Positions 1 through 9,839 of a stretch of DNA of 64,000 bases are shown here, one piece after another. A program made the position numbers and the translations under genes. This DNA comes from Termitomyces sp. T153 (taxonomy: Eukaryota > Basidiomycota > Agaricomycetes > Agaricales > Lyophyllaceae). The stretch's first letter is position 1, and each line of letters begins with the position of its first letter. The DNA lies in contig JACKQL020000128.1 of the NCBI GenBank assembly GCA_018296165.2, forward strand, positions 1 to 64,000. The letters are read 5' to 3'. A model generated the notes under the pieces. That model was not told the DNA's origin. It saw nothing but the letters and a program-made list of their open reading frames with translations, and made no database searches.

Positions 1-529
1 TCAATCCTGAAGAAAACTGACAGCTGCAGGGCAGCCGGGTAAGGAACATGAGAATCTGGCCGGCGAGAGAGGTTGGACAACGGAGAGGAGAGTACACACT
101 GCATCGATTCAAATTGTTGACCAATGACTCAGAACGCGTCTGCGGCCATATTTATGAATCACGAAACAACTTGTACGCGTTGGCATTAACGTTCGCCCCT
201 GCCGCAATCAGTTGTCAGTATCACTCGGACTACATGCTTCTCACACCTCTTAGAGGTCCTCGATCATAACATACCGCTCATGGGCTAAAAAAACGATCGC
301 CAGGGCCCAGTTAAGTTCCCTCTCAATCTACGTTCTATGATACATACCGTCGATCGTTGAGCTTCGATTCCTTTTTAGCACTAAAGCCGGTGCTCGGAAC
401 CTGTGAGACTGTAAACATAGTATAATTGCCAGTCCCCACTTTGGACGTTTATCTAGTGTCTCTGGTCTATCTCACTCTACACGTTGCCCAAATTCATGGT
501 TCAAATATTCCTCGATGTTTTTTCAGATA

Positions 530-1145
530 CACCAAACAAAAGTGCTCGGAATAGCGCCCGAAACAAGTTGTTGACCGAGTTCTTCGGCCGTAATACCTCA
601 GGTAGGAGATTCATACCTTCTTGCTCGCACTTATTACCATCAGATTACCTGCAAGGATTAGGGAGTCAATTCATGCTGCCATCCTCAATGCAGTAATCCC
701 TGGTATGTTCGTCGAGCTCAAAGCATTTCGCGAGCTCGTGCAACATTGAGACTTGAGCTCAGGCTGATACACAAATACGGACCCGGCTTCGTTAATACAT
801 TCACACTGCCTCGGCGAATTTCATCGGTCTCGTCGCGTTCTGGCGCATGGTATGCAAGTATGCGGCTCAAGAAGGATGAGGGCAACCAAATTACACCTCT
901 GGCATTGCCATGGTCTGTGGATTACGTTTTTGACATTGCGCCAGAGGACCGTTGGGATCAGGACTTGCTAACCGATGAGAGGGCTATAGTGGAGGAAGTT
1001 ATGAATGTGATGTTGTCTGAAGGTATGTGTAAATGCTGCTCTCGTTTACTTCTAACACGCGATTCCCTCCGTGACGTTTATTGATCCACGTGTGACAAAT
1101 ACATCAGATACATTGTATGAGCCTCCTCCGTACATTCAAGTCTAG
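530..1145 (+). pseudogene. Remnant or partial gene, product not recognised
   Basis: The best-supported exon is 694-1022. It follows an acceptor (ending at 693) and ends at a GTATGT donor, and it reads through motifs such as LIHKYGPGFVNTFTLPRR and PLALPWSVDYVFDIAPEDR. Splicing to an acceptor at 1107 adds DTLYEPPPYIQV and a stop at 1143-1145. Upstream, 530-612 reads NKSARNSARNKLLTEFFGR and stops at a GTAGGA donor. Splicing that exon to 694 gives VIPGMFVELKAFRELVQH and then a stop, in a different frame from the long exon. Either an intron is missed near 745 or the gene has a frameshift. I do not recognise the family. The first 480 bases hold nothing else I can support. Confidence 0.35.
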
Positions 1146-1253
1146 TCATAAGCCAACTAGTCGAAGAGAAGAATTCGAGAACATTCAGTATGAGAAGAAC
1201 TTGGGAAGGATGGTCAATACATGAGTAGCAAAATTGTGAATGAAACCAACCGA

Positions 1254-1829
1254 TCAGTCGAGTTCGTCTATTTCAAAGTCCCGAGCGTCGAGTTCGTCTG
1301 CAAAATCTCGAGCATCAAGTACAGACTCATCGAAATTGCGAGCATCAAGTCCTTTCTCCAGGTCACGGACATCAATCTCCTCCTCCAAGTCACGTTCGGC
1401 AAGCAGGTCCCCAAAGTCACGACGGAGCACATCAAGCTCCTCATCCCATCCACGCTCGACGAGATGCTCTTCGAGGTCACGAAACAACAGGCCAAGCTCT
1501 TCTTGCTCATTGAGCTCACGCCGAGAGACCGGATTCTGCTGCTCGTAATTTTCGTAAGCGTTTACCAGCACCCCTAAGTGCTGAGCTACGGCGCTTCCCC
1601 CTCCTGCTGCATGAACTGCAGTCTTTCCCGCGTTCCCAAGCTTGTGAGCTAGATTCCGTTCTTCCAGGTCCCGCCGATCAAATTGAACAGTATTGGCAAA
1701 TTCGGCAGCATGGGCCAGGCCCTTACCAAGATTGGTAGCGACGCGCGTGCGTGAAATTCTTGGTGCAGCGGAGACAAGAGTGGCACTGCCGAGCCAGGCG
1801 GTAACGACGATTGTGGACAACAATTTCAT
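1254..1829 (-). CDS. Small secreted protein with C-terminal LDARDF repeats
   Basis: Single-exon frame of 191 residues starting at ATG 1829. Residues 1-21 (MKLLSTIVVTAWLGSATLVSA) form a classic signal peptide with an A-x-A type cleavage site. The mature part is acidic. Its last third is an imperfect repeat of about ten residues built on (L/I)DxRD(F/L): IDVRDLEKG, LDARNFDESV, LDARDFADE, LDARDFEID. Dibasic sites (RR at several places, each followed by D or E) are possible Kex2 cuts. No enzyme motif is visible. Repeat-bearing, Kex2-processable secreted proteins are common in fungi, but the role of this one is unknown. The frame is intact and translation from the first ATG is unambiguous. Confidence 0.75.
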   Translation of the reverse strand: MKLLSTIVVTAWLGSATLVSAAPRISRTRVATNLGKGLAHAAEFANTVQFDRRDLEERNLAHKLGNAGKTAVHAAGGGSAVAQHLGVLVNAYENYEQQNPVSRRELNEQEELGLLFRDLEEHLVERGWDEELDVLRRDFGDLLAERDLEEEIDVRDLEKGLDARNFDESVLDARDFADELDARDFEIDELD

Positions 1830-1947
1830 GATGCTGGATAGAAGAGGGGTGGTGGACGGATAAGTGGTTTCCTACGTCAGATGGCGTGTACGTAGAATGA
1901 AATTTCAGAACCAGCTGAAAGATGGGATGTAACATCTATTAGTTCTG

Positions 1948-2377
1948 TCAATTTATACCTGCAAACAGGCTTGGAAACGGAAAAGACGGAATGTTCCAAG
2001 TGAATGATCCAGGGATGATGGTCAACGGTTGCCACGAAGCCATGATGATCTGTCTCCGACTGTGTACGGCAAGGTATTGCTCAAGAAGATAATACAAACC
2101 AGTTCCTAACAGAGAGGAGAGAAAGATGCAGTCATACGTTATCCAATGGTTCCCGGTGTCGTTCTTGACCTCGTCAAGTTGTTTCGCCATCTCCAAGTCC
2201 CATCAGGAACAGGTAGAATTCAGTCTCCAGGAGATCCGTGGTGAAACAGACCGTGATCATCGTTGCATATGCGTCGAAATATTGTTTCACTACGCTCACT
2301 TTGTCGGATACCGTTTCCAATGTAACTTGAAGTTGTTGGTGTTTCACTATAAGAAGATTTTCCCCCGAATAAAACAC
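1948..2377 (-). pseudogene. Possible coding remnant, two overlapping frames
   Basis: Two overlapping minus-strand frames look coding-like but are not in phase. The upstream one (to 2174) contains KHQQLQVTLETVSDKVSVV and FDAYATMITVCFTTDLLE. The downstream one (to 1948) contains EMAKQLDEVKNDTG and a hydrophobic stretch FLSSLLGTGLYYLLEQYL. Either an undetected splice or a frameshift near 2180 joins them. No family is recognised, and the whole call could be wrong. Confidence 0.2.
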
Positions 2378-2572
2378 AACTGCACCTCGTAATTAGAATA
2401 AACGGATGTTATATTGCAGGTGTAACGTAATGGATGTGGCACTGTCCTAGGAATTCCGAAATGTAATTGTATGCGTTGGTGATGATGGACGGAGTGGTAT
2501 AGCAAAGAGGCGTGATAGATGCAGAAAAAGTAAAAGTAAACAACACAAAAAAAAAGTCGCGAGTCAAAGGGT

Positions 2573-5500
2573 CTACAACGACGTCGGTTCTAACGCATCT
2601 GGCTTGAAACGGAGCCTAGAAACGAGGACGGTATCCCAATTTCGTCCGACCTTTGACACCTTGCTCGAAGAGACAGCGTGTCCCGGGACAGGTTCGTCGT
2701 ACGAAGGGCCACCCATCGCGGGTGGTACCTCGGTGTCGGTTGTAAATGTTCCCCAAGGCTGAGCGCTCCTGGGTGACGAAAAGACATTGAAATGTGCCTA
2801 GTGGATTTAAAGTCAGAGAACGTTCGCGAAGAATAGCCAGCCATACCTGTCCATCGGGGTGATTATGACTCACGAAGAGCGCATACTCCTGAGCGTCGAG
2901 GGTACCGATGACTAGAAAGAGAACATTACTTACACCCACGAAAACACAAAGAAAACATACCAAGGAATAGATCCTCCTTCTGAATATGATGCACAGGTCC
3001 GTAGATCTGCATGATCGCGTCTACGTTTGCCTTGAACCACTTCTTCGGCACCTCCAAACTCTCCATGTAGCGATACATCGTAGACTCCGTGAACATGTGC
3101 GCCGTCTTGTGACCAGCTCGAAGAGGGAACGAATACCGACGGGCAATGCTTTGCCTAGAGAACAGAATCAGTCACTGCCTCACAATTATGAACCAACACA
3201 TACGACGATACTGCTCCACTCCTACCCCTGAACGTAAGCAGCCCAACAAACGCATCATAGCCTCTCTGCGCCGCGTTCCTCCTGTCCTGGCGATGGCTCC
3301 CCGACGACACCCGTCCATACCCATAGAGCGACGGCAACCCACGCACATCACTCTCCTTTCCCTTCTCTGGCGAGAAAGAATTAAACAACGTGACAAACTT
3401 TCCCTCCGGTTTCAGGAGGAACCCTACTGCGCCGAGCTTGACCGGGGACGGTTCCCAGAGAGGAAGTGTCACTGTCAAAAGGGATGAGCATCCGAAACAG
3501 ATGACTTGCACAAACTTACACGAGGGGTGGAACTGATGACTCAACAACAACCTGTACCTCCTCTCATCCCTCATCAACTTGATCCTGTCGTCCTGGGGTG
3601 CGGGGCTATCGTACCCCTCGATTTCCGGTACAGGATGTCCAGGCGTCGTCAACCCCAGATCCTCGAGCGAGCTGGTCGATGGTGTATGCGTGAAAAGCGA
3701 CGATGCAAGGGAAGATGTCGACTGCGAAGGGGTCGTGGGTGTATATATCACAGGCTCTGGCATACGAACACGGCCCGACGATACGATATCCTCGCGATGA
3801 GAGTGGTACTCATATCCTTCCTTGGTCGGCGATGCTGGGGACAGCTCTTCATCAGCCGTGGCAAAAGTACTATCGGTGGCTGCAGGTGAGGCAGCCATCA
3901 GGGCACTATCGGTCGTAGCTAGAATGTATGAGTACAAGAAACACCCCTACAAAAGCTGAAAACATACGGGGAGTACCCAAAGGCAAGGGTATAGGCCGCA
4001 TATCAGGCGACGGCTTGGTTCTCAGATGATCCCACTCCCACTCCCACTGTCTGCTGCTCCTATCGATCGTAATCGGTGACGACACTGGGATATGGGGCTC
4101 CTCCCCGGTCGCATTCGCGGCATCGTTGACAAACGCCTGGCGCATCGCCTTGACGTCCTTGACGATCACCTTGAACGACGGGCGAACGTTCGGGTCATGG
4201 TGCCAACATACACGAAGAAGATCCTGGAGTAGCGGGGTGTTGAAACGCGAGAACGGGATAGTGGGGCGGATGTTTTCACCTAGAAATGTCTCAGCAATAC
4301 TATGGAGTGAAAAGATGAGACTTACGAAGCACGAAATGCCTGACTGCCTCGTCGTCTGCAAGTGGCCACGGAAGCTTGCCCATCGACACAATCTCCACGC
4401 ACGAAATCGCATACGCGTAGACGTCCATCTGCGACGTGAGAGCAAGCTGGCTCTCGCCAGACATGAGCTCGGGTGCCTGCCACCTCAACGTACCACCTGC
4501 AAAGCCAAGTCAACACCTGCAGCCATAAAGACAAGGATACATACGAGGCGGGGCCGCCCCACTAATCCTATACGCCTCCGACTTCATCTCGCTCTGTCCA
4601 AAATCCGAAATGACACAATGGACATCGTCGTCAACGAGGACATTGGCCGCCTTGAGATCGCCGTGCAGCACGCCATTGGCATGAAGATACTCCATCCCCT
4701 GCGCAATCTCCAGCATGAACCTAAACAAATCGCCCTCCTGGTGACTCTTCTTCGGATGCCCACCAACGGCCATCTGCCCCTCCTCCCAAATCGGAAACAC
4801 CACCCTCGCACCCTCCATCCCGCCCTCAACACCCCTCTCTACCCTCTTCAAAAACTCCACCAAACTCCCCCGCCTCATATACGCACAGACAAAAAACCAA
4901 GGTCTCTCCCCACACGCACTACTCGCTCCATAAAGCTGCAAGACACTCGGGTGCCTGAGCCCCCTCCACACCTGCACCTCCCTAACAAACAGCTCCCTCG
5001 GGGTCGTCGGCGCAAGCACCTTGATCGCCACTGTCCTCCCGCGCCACGTCCCGCGATACACGTCCGAAAAAAAGCCAACACCAATCTTCTGCTCGCGATC
5101 GACCTCATACCGCGTGATCGTCCACGGAGGAAGCGAAGACGTAGCAACGCCCGCACCACGCGACATACGCCTGAGCGCATCAATGCCCGACTCTATAAAC
5201 TCCCGATCGAGCGTATCAGAGGACGCCTCGGTGCCTGCGCTCGTCTTGGCAGTGGACACGGACACACACTTGCCCATCCCCCACCTCTTCTTCCCCTCTT
5301 CCTTCCCAACCTCCAGACCGACGCCGCCGACGCGCTCCAACGCCCTCTGAAGCGTCTTGATAGCCTCCGGCATCTCCTCCCTCCCAATCTGCAGGACCCT
5401 CAGCATCTCAGCATCGCTCCCCGCCCTAAGCGCAGCACGCATCAACGCCCGGGTATCCTCATTGTCCTTTTCCTGATCCTGCGCGTCCTGCGAGGCCTGG

Positions 5501-6891
5501 ACAGTCTTGAGCGTAGGCAGGACTTGTGTATTGTCAGCGGGCGACGGATCGGAAATCGTAGGCGTCCCCTGCGAGATCCTAGGCATCGCATGCTCCGGCC
5601 TAACAGTAATCGCACTCTCACTCACTCCCATCCCCGGCGCCTGCGTGTCGATGCCAGTCAACCCAAGACCCACTCCTCCGTTCTCCCCCCTCAAAATATT
5701 GACCAAAACTCTTTGATCCTCCCTACGTTCCCTCTCAACGTCCTGGACGCTCCTCAAGATCCTGATTTGGATACTAAGACCGAGCATACTGAGGGCCTCT
5801 GTGAGCTGGGCGTCGCATGAGCGGATTTGTGCTTGGATCTCGTCGCGCTTGAGGTAGCGCTTGAGGAAGGGACGGTGGATCTGTTTGAGGAGGAAAGATT
5901 CGACGGTTTGGAATGATCTAAGGGGGGGTTAGACGGTGGAGGCGTGAACAAGATGAATACGTACTCTGTAAGCTTGGTAATGGGTGCTTGAAGCTCTTCG
6001 TCGACTTGGTCGCCTGCTTCTTTGACTTCTTCGCGAACAGAGAGAAGGATATCGGCGCAGCGCTGCGTAAGCCGGAGACACTGCAGTCGATTTGTCTGTA
6101 AGGTCGTCAGTGAAGAGAAAGAGGAAAAGAATATACACGCACATCGACGGACTGCAACGCGTCCCAGATCTGCAAAAGAACACGAGCGGCGGGCGCAAGA
6201 CCTGGCACTGGAACACAATCAAGGACGGTGACACCTGTGAACAAGATCTCATGTGCGACGTCCGTAGCCGTACCTAGGACTGACGCGGCAGCTTTACTGA
6301 CCCTCTGTTGGGATGGATGAGTTGTGCATGGCAAACGAACAACCGTGTACTCACGTCGCGGGTATGGACCCAGCCCTCTGTCTGTTCCTGAGGGACAGTC
6401 TTCTTCCTCCTAGGCGGATCTCGCCAAGGCCTATGGTCCTCCAACTGCTCCTCCCTGCCTCCCCACCACGTCGCCGGACTGCCCATGGGGGGCGTCGCGA
6501 TGCCATTGCGCCTGCCCTCGACACTGTCCCTCCTCTTCCTCGCAACGCCACCTACCGAGATGCCAAAGACAGAGAAGCCACTTGGGGTTTCGGCGAGGGG
6601 AACGCTGGATTCGGACACGACGCGGCTGAGCGGGGACGCGAGTGTGCCTGTGCCAGACGACGGGCTAGGCGGGGGGCGTACAGCGATGGCAGAGGTTGTG
6701 TGGCCTCTAGGGCGGGCAAAGAGGTCCTGGGCTGGAGAAGGGAGGGGCCGGGGAGCGAGGATGGGGGTGGAGGAGGCAGAGGAGCGCGGGGAGCTGTTGG
6801 CTGTGGCGTTGGGGTTGAGCGGGGACGAGACGGAGGACGTGCGGCGGGTGCGGGTGGTGGGCAGCGGAGAAGGCGTGGGAGAACGCGGCAT
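2573..6891 (-). CDS. TKL-type protein kinase with MLKL-like N-terminal four-helix domain and a C-terminal fungal domain
   Basis: Start ATG is 6889-6891 and stop TAG 2573-2575. About ten introns of roughly 45-60 nt give an estimated 1,250 residues. After a Ser/Pro-rich leader comes a helical domain (about 215-350: GLAPAARVLLQIWDALQSVD, RCADILLSVREEVKEAGD, YLKRDEIQAQIRSCDAQL, LSIQIRILRSVQDVERERRE). It resembles the MLKL N-terminal bundle described in many Agaricomycete kinases. The kinase domain (about 545-850) shows GVGFFSDVY, VAIKVL, HGDLKAANVL (HGD in place of HRD), DFGQSE and LRWQAPELM, so it looks catalytically complete. A phase-1 intron near 3,910-3,970 then joins, in frame, a C-terminal domain (LWEPSPVKLGAVGFL, RYSFPLRAGHKTAHMF, FVSHNHPDGQ, SRLRFKPDALEPTSL) that I know only as an uncharacterised basidiomycete domain. 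A second gene starting at the ATG near 3,892 is the alternative. A death or defence role is inferred from the N-terminal domain only. Confidence 0.8.
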
Positions 6892-6894
6892 TGC

Positions 6895-7575
6895 TAACCC
6901 TCTGGAGCGTCTTGATAGCCTCCAGCATCTCCTCCCTCCCAATCTGCAGGACCCTGAGCATCTCAGCATGGCTCCCCGCTCTAAGCGCAGCACGTATCAA
7001 CGCCCGGGTATCCTCATTGGCCTTTTCTTGATCCTGCGCGTCCTGCGAGGCGTGGACAGTCTTGAGCGTAGGCAGGACTTGTGTATTGTCAGCGGGCGAC
7101 GGATCGGAAATCGTAGGTGTCCCCTGCGAAATCCTAGGCATCGCATGCTCAGGCCTAACAGTAATCGCACTCTCACTAACTCCCATCCCCGGCGCCTGCG
7201 TATCAATGCCACTCAACCCAAGACCCACCCCTCCGTTCTCCCCCCTCAGAATATTGACCAAAACCCTCTGATCCTCCCTCCGTTCCCTCTCAACGTCCTG
7301 GACGCTCCTCAAGATCCTGATTTGGATACTAAGTTTGAGCATACTGAGGGCCTCTGTGAGCTGGGCGTCAGCATGAACGGATTTGAGCTTGAATCTCGCC
7401 GCGCTCGAGGTAGCACTTGAGGAAGGGACAGTGGATTTGTTTGAGGAAGGATTCGACGATTTGGAATGATCTAAGGAGGGTTAGATGGTGCAGGCGTGAA
7501 CAAGATGAATACGTACTCTGTAAGCTTGTCAATGGGTGCTTGAAGCTCTTCGTCTACTTGGTCGCCTCCTTTGAC
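6895..7575 (-). pseudogene. Partial tandem duplicate of the kinase's MLKL-like domain
   Basis: Nearly identical to 5338-6015 inside the kinase gene and in the same orientation. It covers the end of the four-helix region and the linker (LSIQIRILRSVQDVERERRE, GIDTQAPGMGVSESAI, EAIKTLQR). An inserted base near 7370 shifts the frame relative to the parent, and a 3-nt loss lies near 7450. The copy has no kinase domain. Its left edge lies about 4 bases from the start codon of the full kinase gene, so it occupies that gene's 5' flank. Homology to the parent ends in the coding part around 7575. I infer a truncated duplication rather than a functional gene. Confidence 0.8.
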
Positions 7576-7599
7576 TGCCTCCTCCCACAAACACAATAT

Positions 7600-8719
7600 T
7601 CGTAGGCCAACTATAATGACGCGGCGCCACGAAAACCCTGCCCGCATCGAAAATCACAAGAGGAGGGCTGGCGGCACATAGGCAAAGTTGTTGTCGGACG
7701 TGGTAGGTGGGCAAAGGTGCATCAATGACGATGATGGTGGAGGATCCAAAGAATTGACTATTATGTACTATGTAGAAGGTGTTACTAATGTGGCGAATGA
7801 GTAGGGGTAAGTTACATACCGAAATAGATTTACATGATCAGGTAACTAAGGCATGAAGTTGAAGTTCCGGAAACAGTGACGTGGAAGTGGCCATTCGGGA
7901 GAGGACACGTAGCACGTAGAGAATCTTCTTGGGAGGAAGCGGGGGGATAGTTCACCAGTTATTGGAAGTCATCGGAAGTTCAAAGGATGGTGCAAGAGTG
8001 GGGTAGGGTTACTCAGGTGCTTGTGGCCATGCGCAACAATGGCGCGGAGGGTGAAGTGTCTCTCCATATCAAAAAACAATGGGGGAGGGTCTACACTTCT
8101 TTGAGGAGATCTGCGTTGGTCTTGCCTGGCGGGAGATGTGGGGCGGCAGCAACGATGGAACCCAAATATTCTGGTTACAGCTGGGGTACCTGGGTGGTGT
8201 TGACGAAGGATTGAGAAATTCTATGTATCGTCCTGTAATTACATTTGGGCGGCCAGCGTTACAAGTCCCATAATCAAAGTTTGTAGATTGATAGCTGCAT
8301 CGTGGCGGCTGCTGAGGACAATAGTAGTCAGTAGTGATTCGAGGCAGAAGCCTACCTTACGTACCTCGTAGAAGTAAACAACGATGGACACCCAAGCCCA
8401 CAAACTTGACGCTCGCGGGCTCGGGTAATGACAAGGCACGCCAAGAGATCTCCTTACATCGAATGACAACGTCGGGGATGGTTTGGCATTGGTGGATGTG
8501 CAATGTGAGGTCGAATAGATGGCGAGGAAGAGGGGGGTAAGGGACACAATGCAAGGTTGTGCTGATCGGCTCGCAATGATGACGTGATGGGTCGAAAACC
8601 CTCCCTGAATTGGAGAATAAGGGGAGGGCTGATAACGTGTTGATATGGCGATCATTTGCAGAGATGGCTGGGAAGGTGGACAGGTTGAGAGTGCAGAGGC
8701 GGCAGCGGTGGGTCATAAT
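7600..8719 (-). other. Unassigned stretch with two diverged related segments
   Basis: No convincing gene. Two minus-strand segments, at about 7620-7710 and 8590-8710, look distantly related: one contains ASPPLVIFDAGRVFVAPRHY and the other SALPLFSNSGRVFDPSRHH. The reading frame around 8357-8716 is open for 119 codons from an ATG at 8716 (MTHRCRLC...). It may be a broken coding sequence. I cannot name a family. Confidence 0.25.
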
Positions 8720-9246
8720 TTTTTCTTAGGATTGCGGTTAGCATGCGGGTGAGGCTGGTTGATCGAAGAGGAGAACTAAGCTGTTGATTTATTTTGCGAC
8801 TCCTTGTTCAAAAACTCTGGCTGCAGTGGCAAAAGCGAAAGTGGGACATGGTACAGAGATGTCGGATGATCCTGGAAGGATGGACAACAGAGATTTTGTA
8901 GAAGCATGGTTGGGAGGCGTATTCTGCTTGTGCCCAGTGTACGCACTGCCCGTGTCAGACTCGTCCGCTTCTTCTCGGTTTTGTGAGAGTGATACCCTGC
9001 TGTGGTGGTGCTGGCGGCGGCGTACATGGTGGTGGTGGAGCAGGGCGCAGGGCAACCGCGGGCCGAGCATGGTGTGGGTCTAGGTAGAACAAGTTGTCAG
9101 CCTGCGAGCCAACAAAGTAGTATGACGAGCTTGTTCGGCCGCCTGCGATTCCCACAGACTAAGGGAACGTGTACAACATATACAGCCTACAATAATACAA
9201 TGAGGAATAAACCTCTTGAAAGTGCTGTCTGCCTATACAACGCACC
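8720..9246 (-). pseudogene. ATG4: ATG4 fragment (partial duplicate)
   Basis: Duplicate of the ATG4 exon at about 13,430-13,974. It contains the start of the Asp/His catalytic block ([20 protein letters not shown], then [11 protein letters not shown]) and the proline-rich insert. From about 9,010 to 9,246 the copy is almost identical to the parent; from 8,740 to 9,000 it has diverged visibly. Homology begins exactly at the exon/intron junction that follows ETIK in the parent, so everything upstream, including the catalytic Cys exon, is absent. It cannot encode a protease. Confidence 0.85.
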
Positions 9247-9839
9247 TCTGTTATCTACTTGGATCCCATGTGGGCCGTGTCATCTGGGTGATAAAGGGTT
9301 GAACAAAGGTTTGATGCTCGAGAGTCAATCTGCTGGTCAAGGATTAGAATAAACAAGCAGAATGGGTAGAGGAGGAACCTTGTGACATCGGTAGCTCAAG
9401 CCTCTATGGCGCTTTGATGAAAGAAAGTTCATTGTTGATGGCCTTTTGCTGTCTTTTGACACGGTCCAAAGCGGACAGGCACGCGCATCTGATCTACTTT
9501 TTCCACACGTCTGCGCCTGATTTGACTATCGCTCTTATCAAGAGAAGGAAAAACATGTATGTAACATGCACGATCACTCAATCCATGGCTAACTTTGAGG
9601 GTGTCAGTGTCTTGGGGTGCTTTGGGAAATCTTTCTATAGTCCAAATCTATATACAATGGAGACATTGCCGGCTGAATGCAAATTCTATAAAGTACTCCA
9701 GGCCGTTTTTGTCAATGTTGCGAATAACCGCAGCCTGACAGTCCATTTAATAAGTTGCACTCCATACATGCAAAAAAAAGGTCCCAAGTACGGGGTAAGG
9801 ATCAAGATGAGTTCGGAAATTATTACACTACGAGAATAT
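9247..9839. other. Intergenic, nothing supported
   Basis: This stretch separates the ATG4 fragment from the 3' end of the JmjC-like gene. A plus-strand frame through 9414-10070 is open but mostly antisense to the JmjC gene and shows no family features. I see no repeat or RNA gene. Confidence 0.5.

Noticed and set aside
4126..5820. 564-codon plus-strand frame opposite the kinase gene
   Set aside because: Arg/Pro-rich antisense shadow of the GC-rich kinase exons.
6485..7420. 311-codon plus-strand frame
   Set aside because: Antisense to the kinase leader and its duplicate; no family features.
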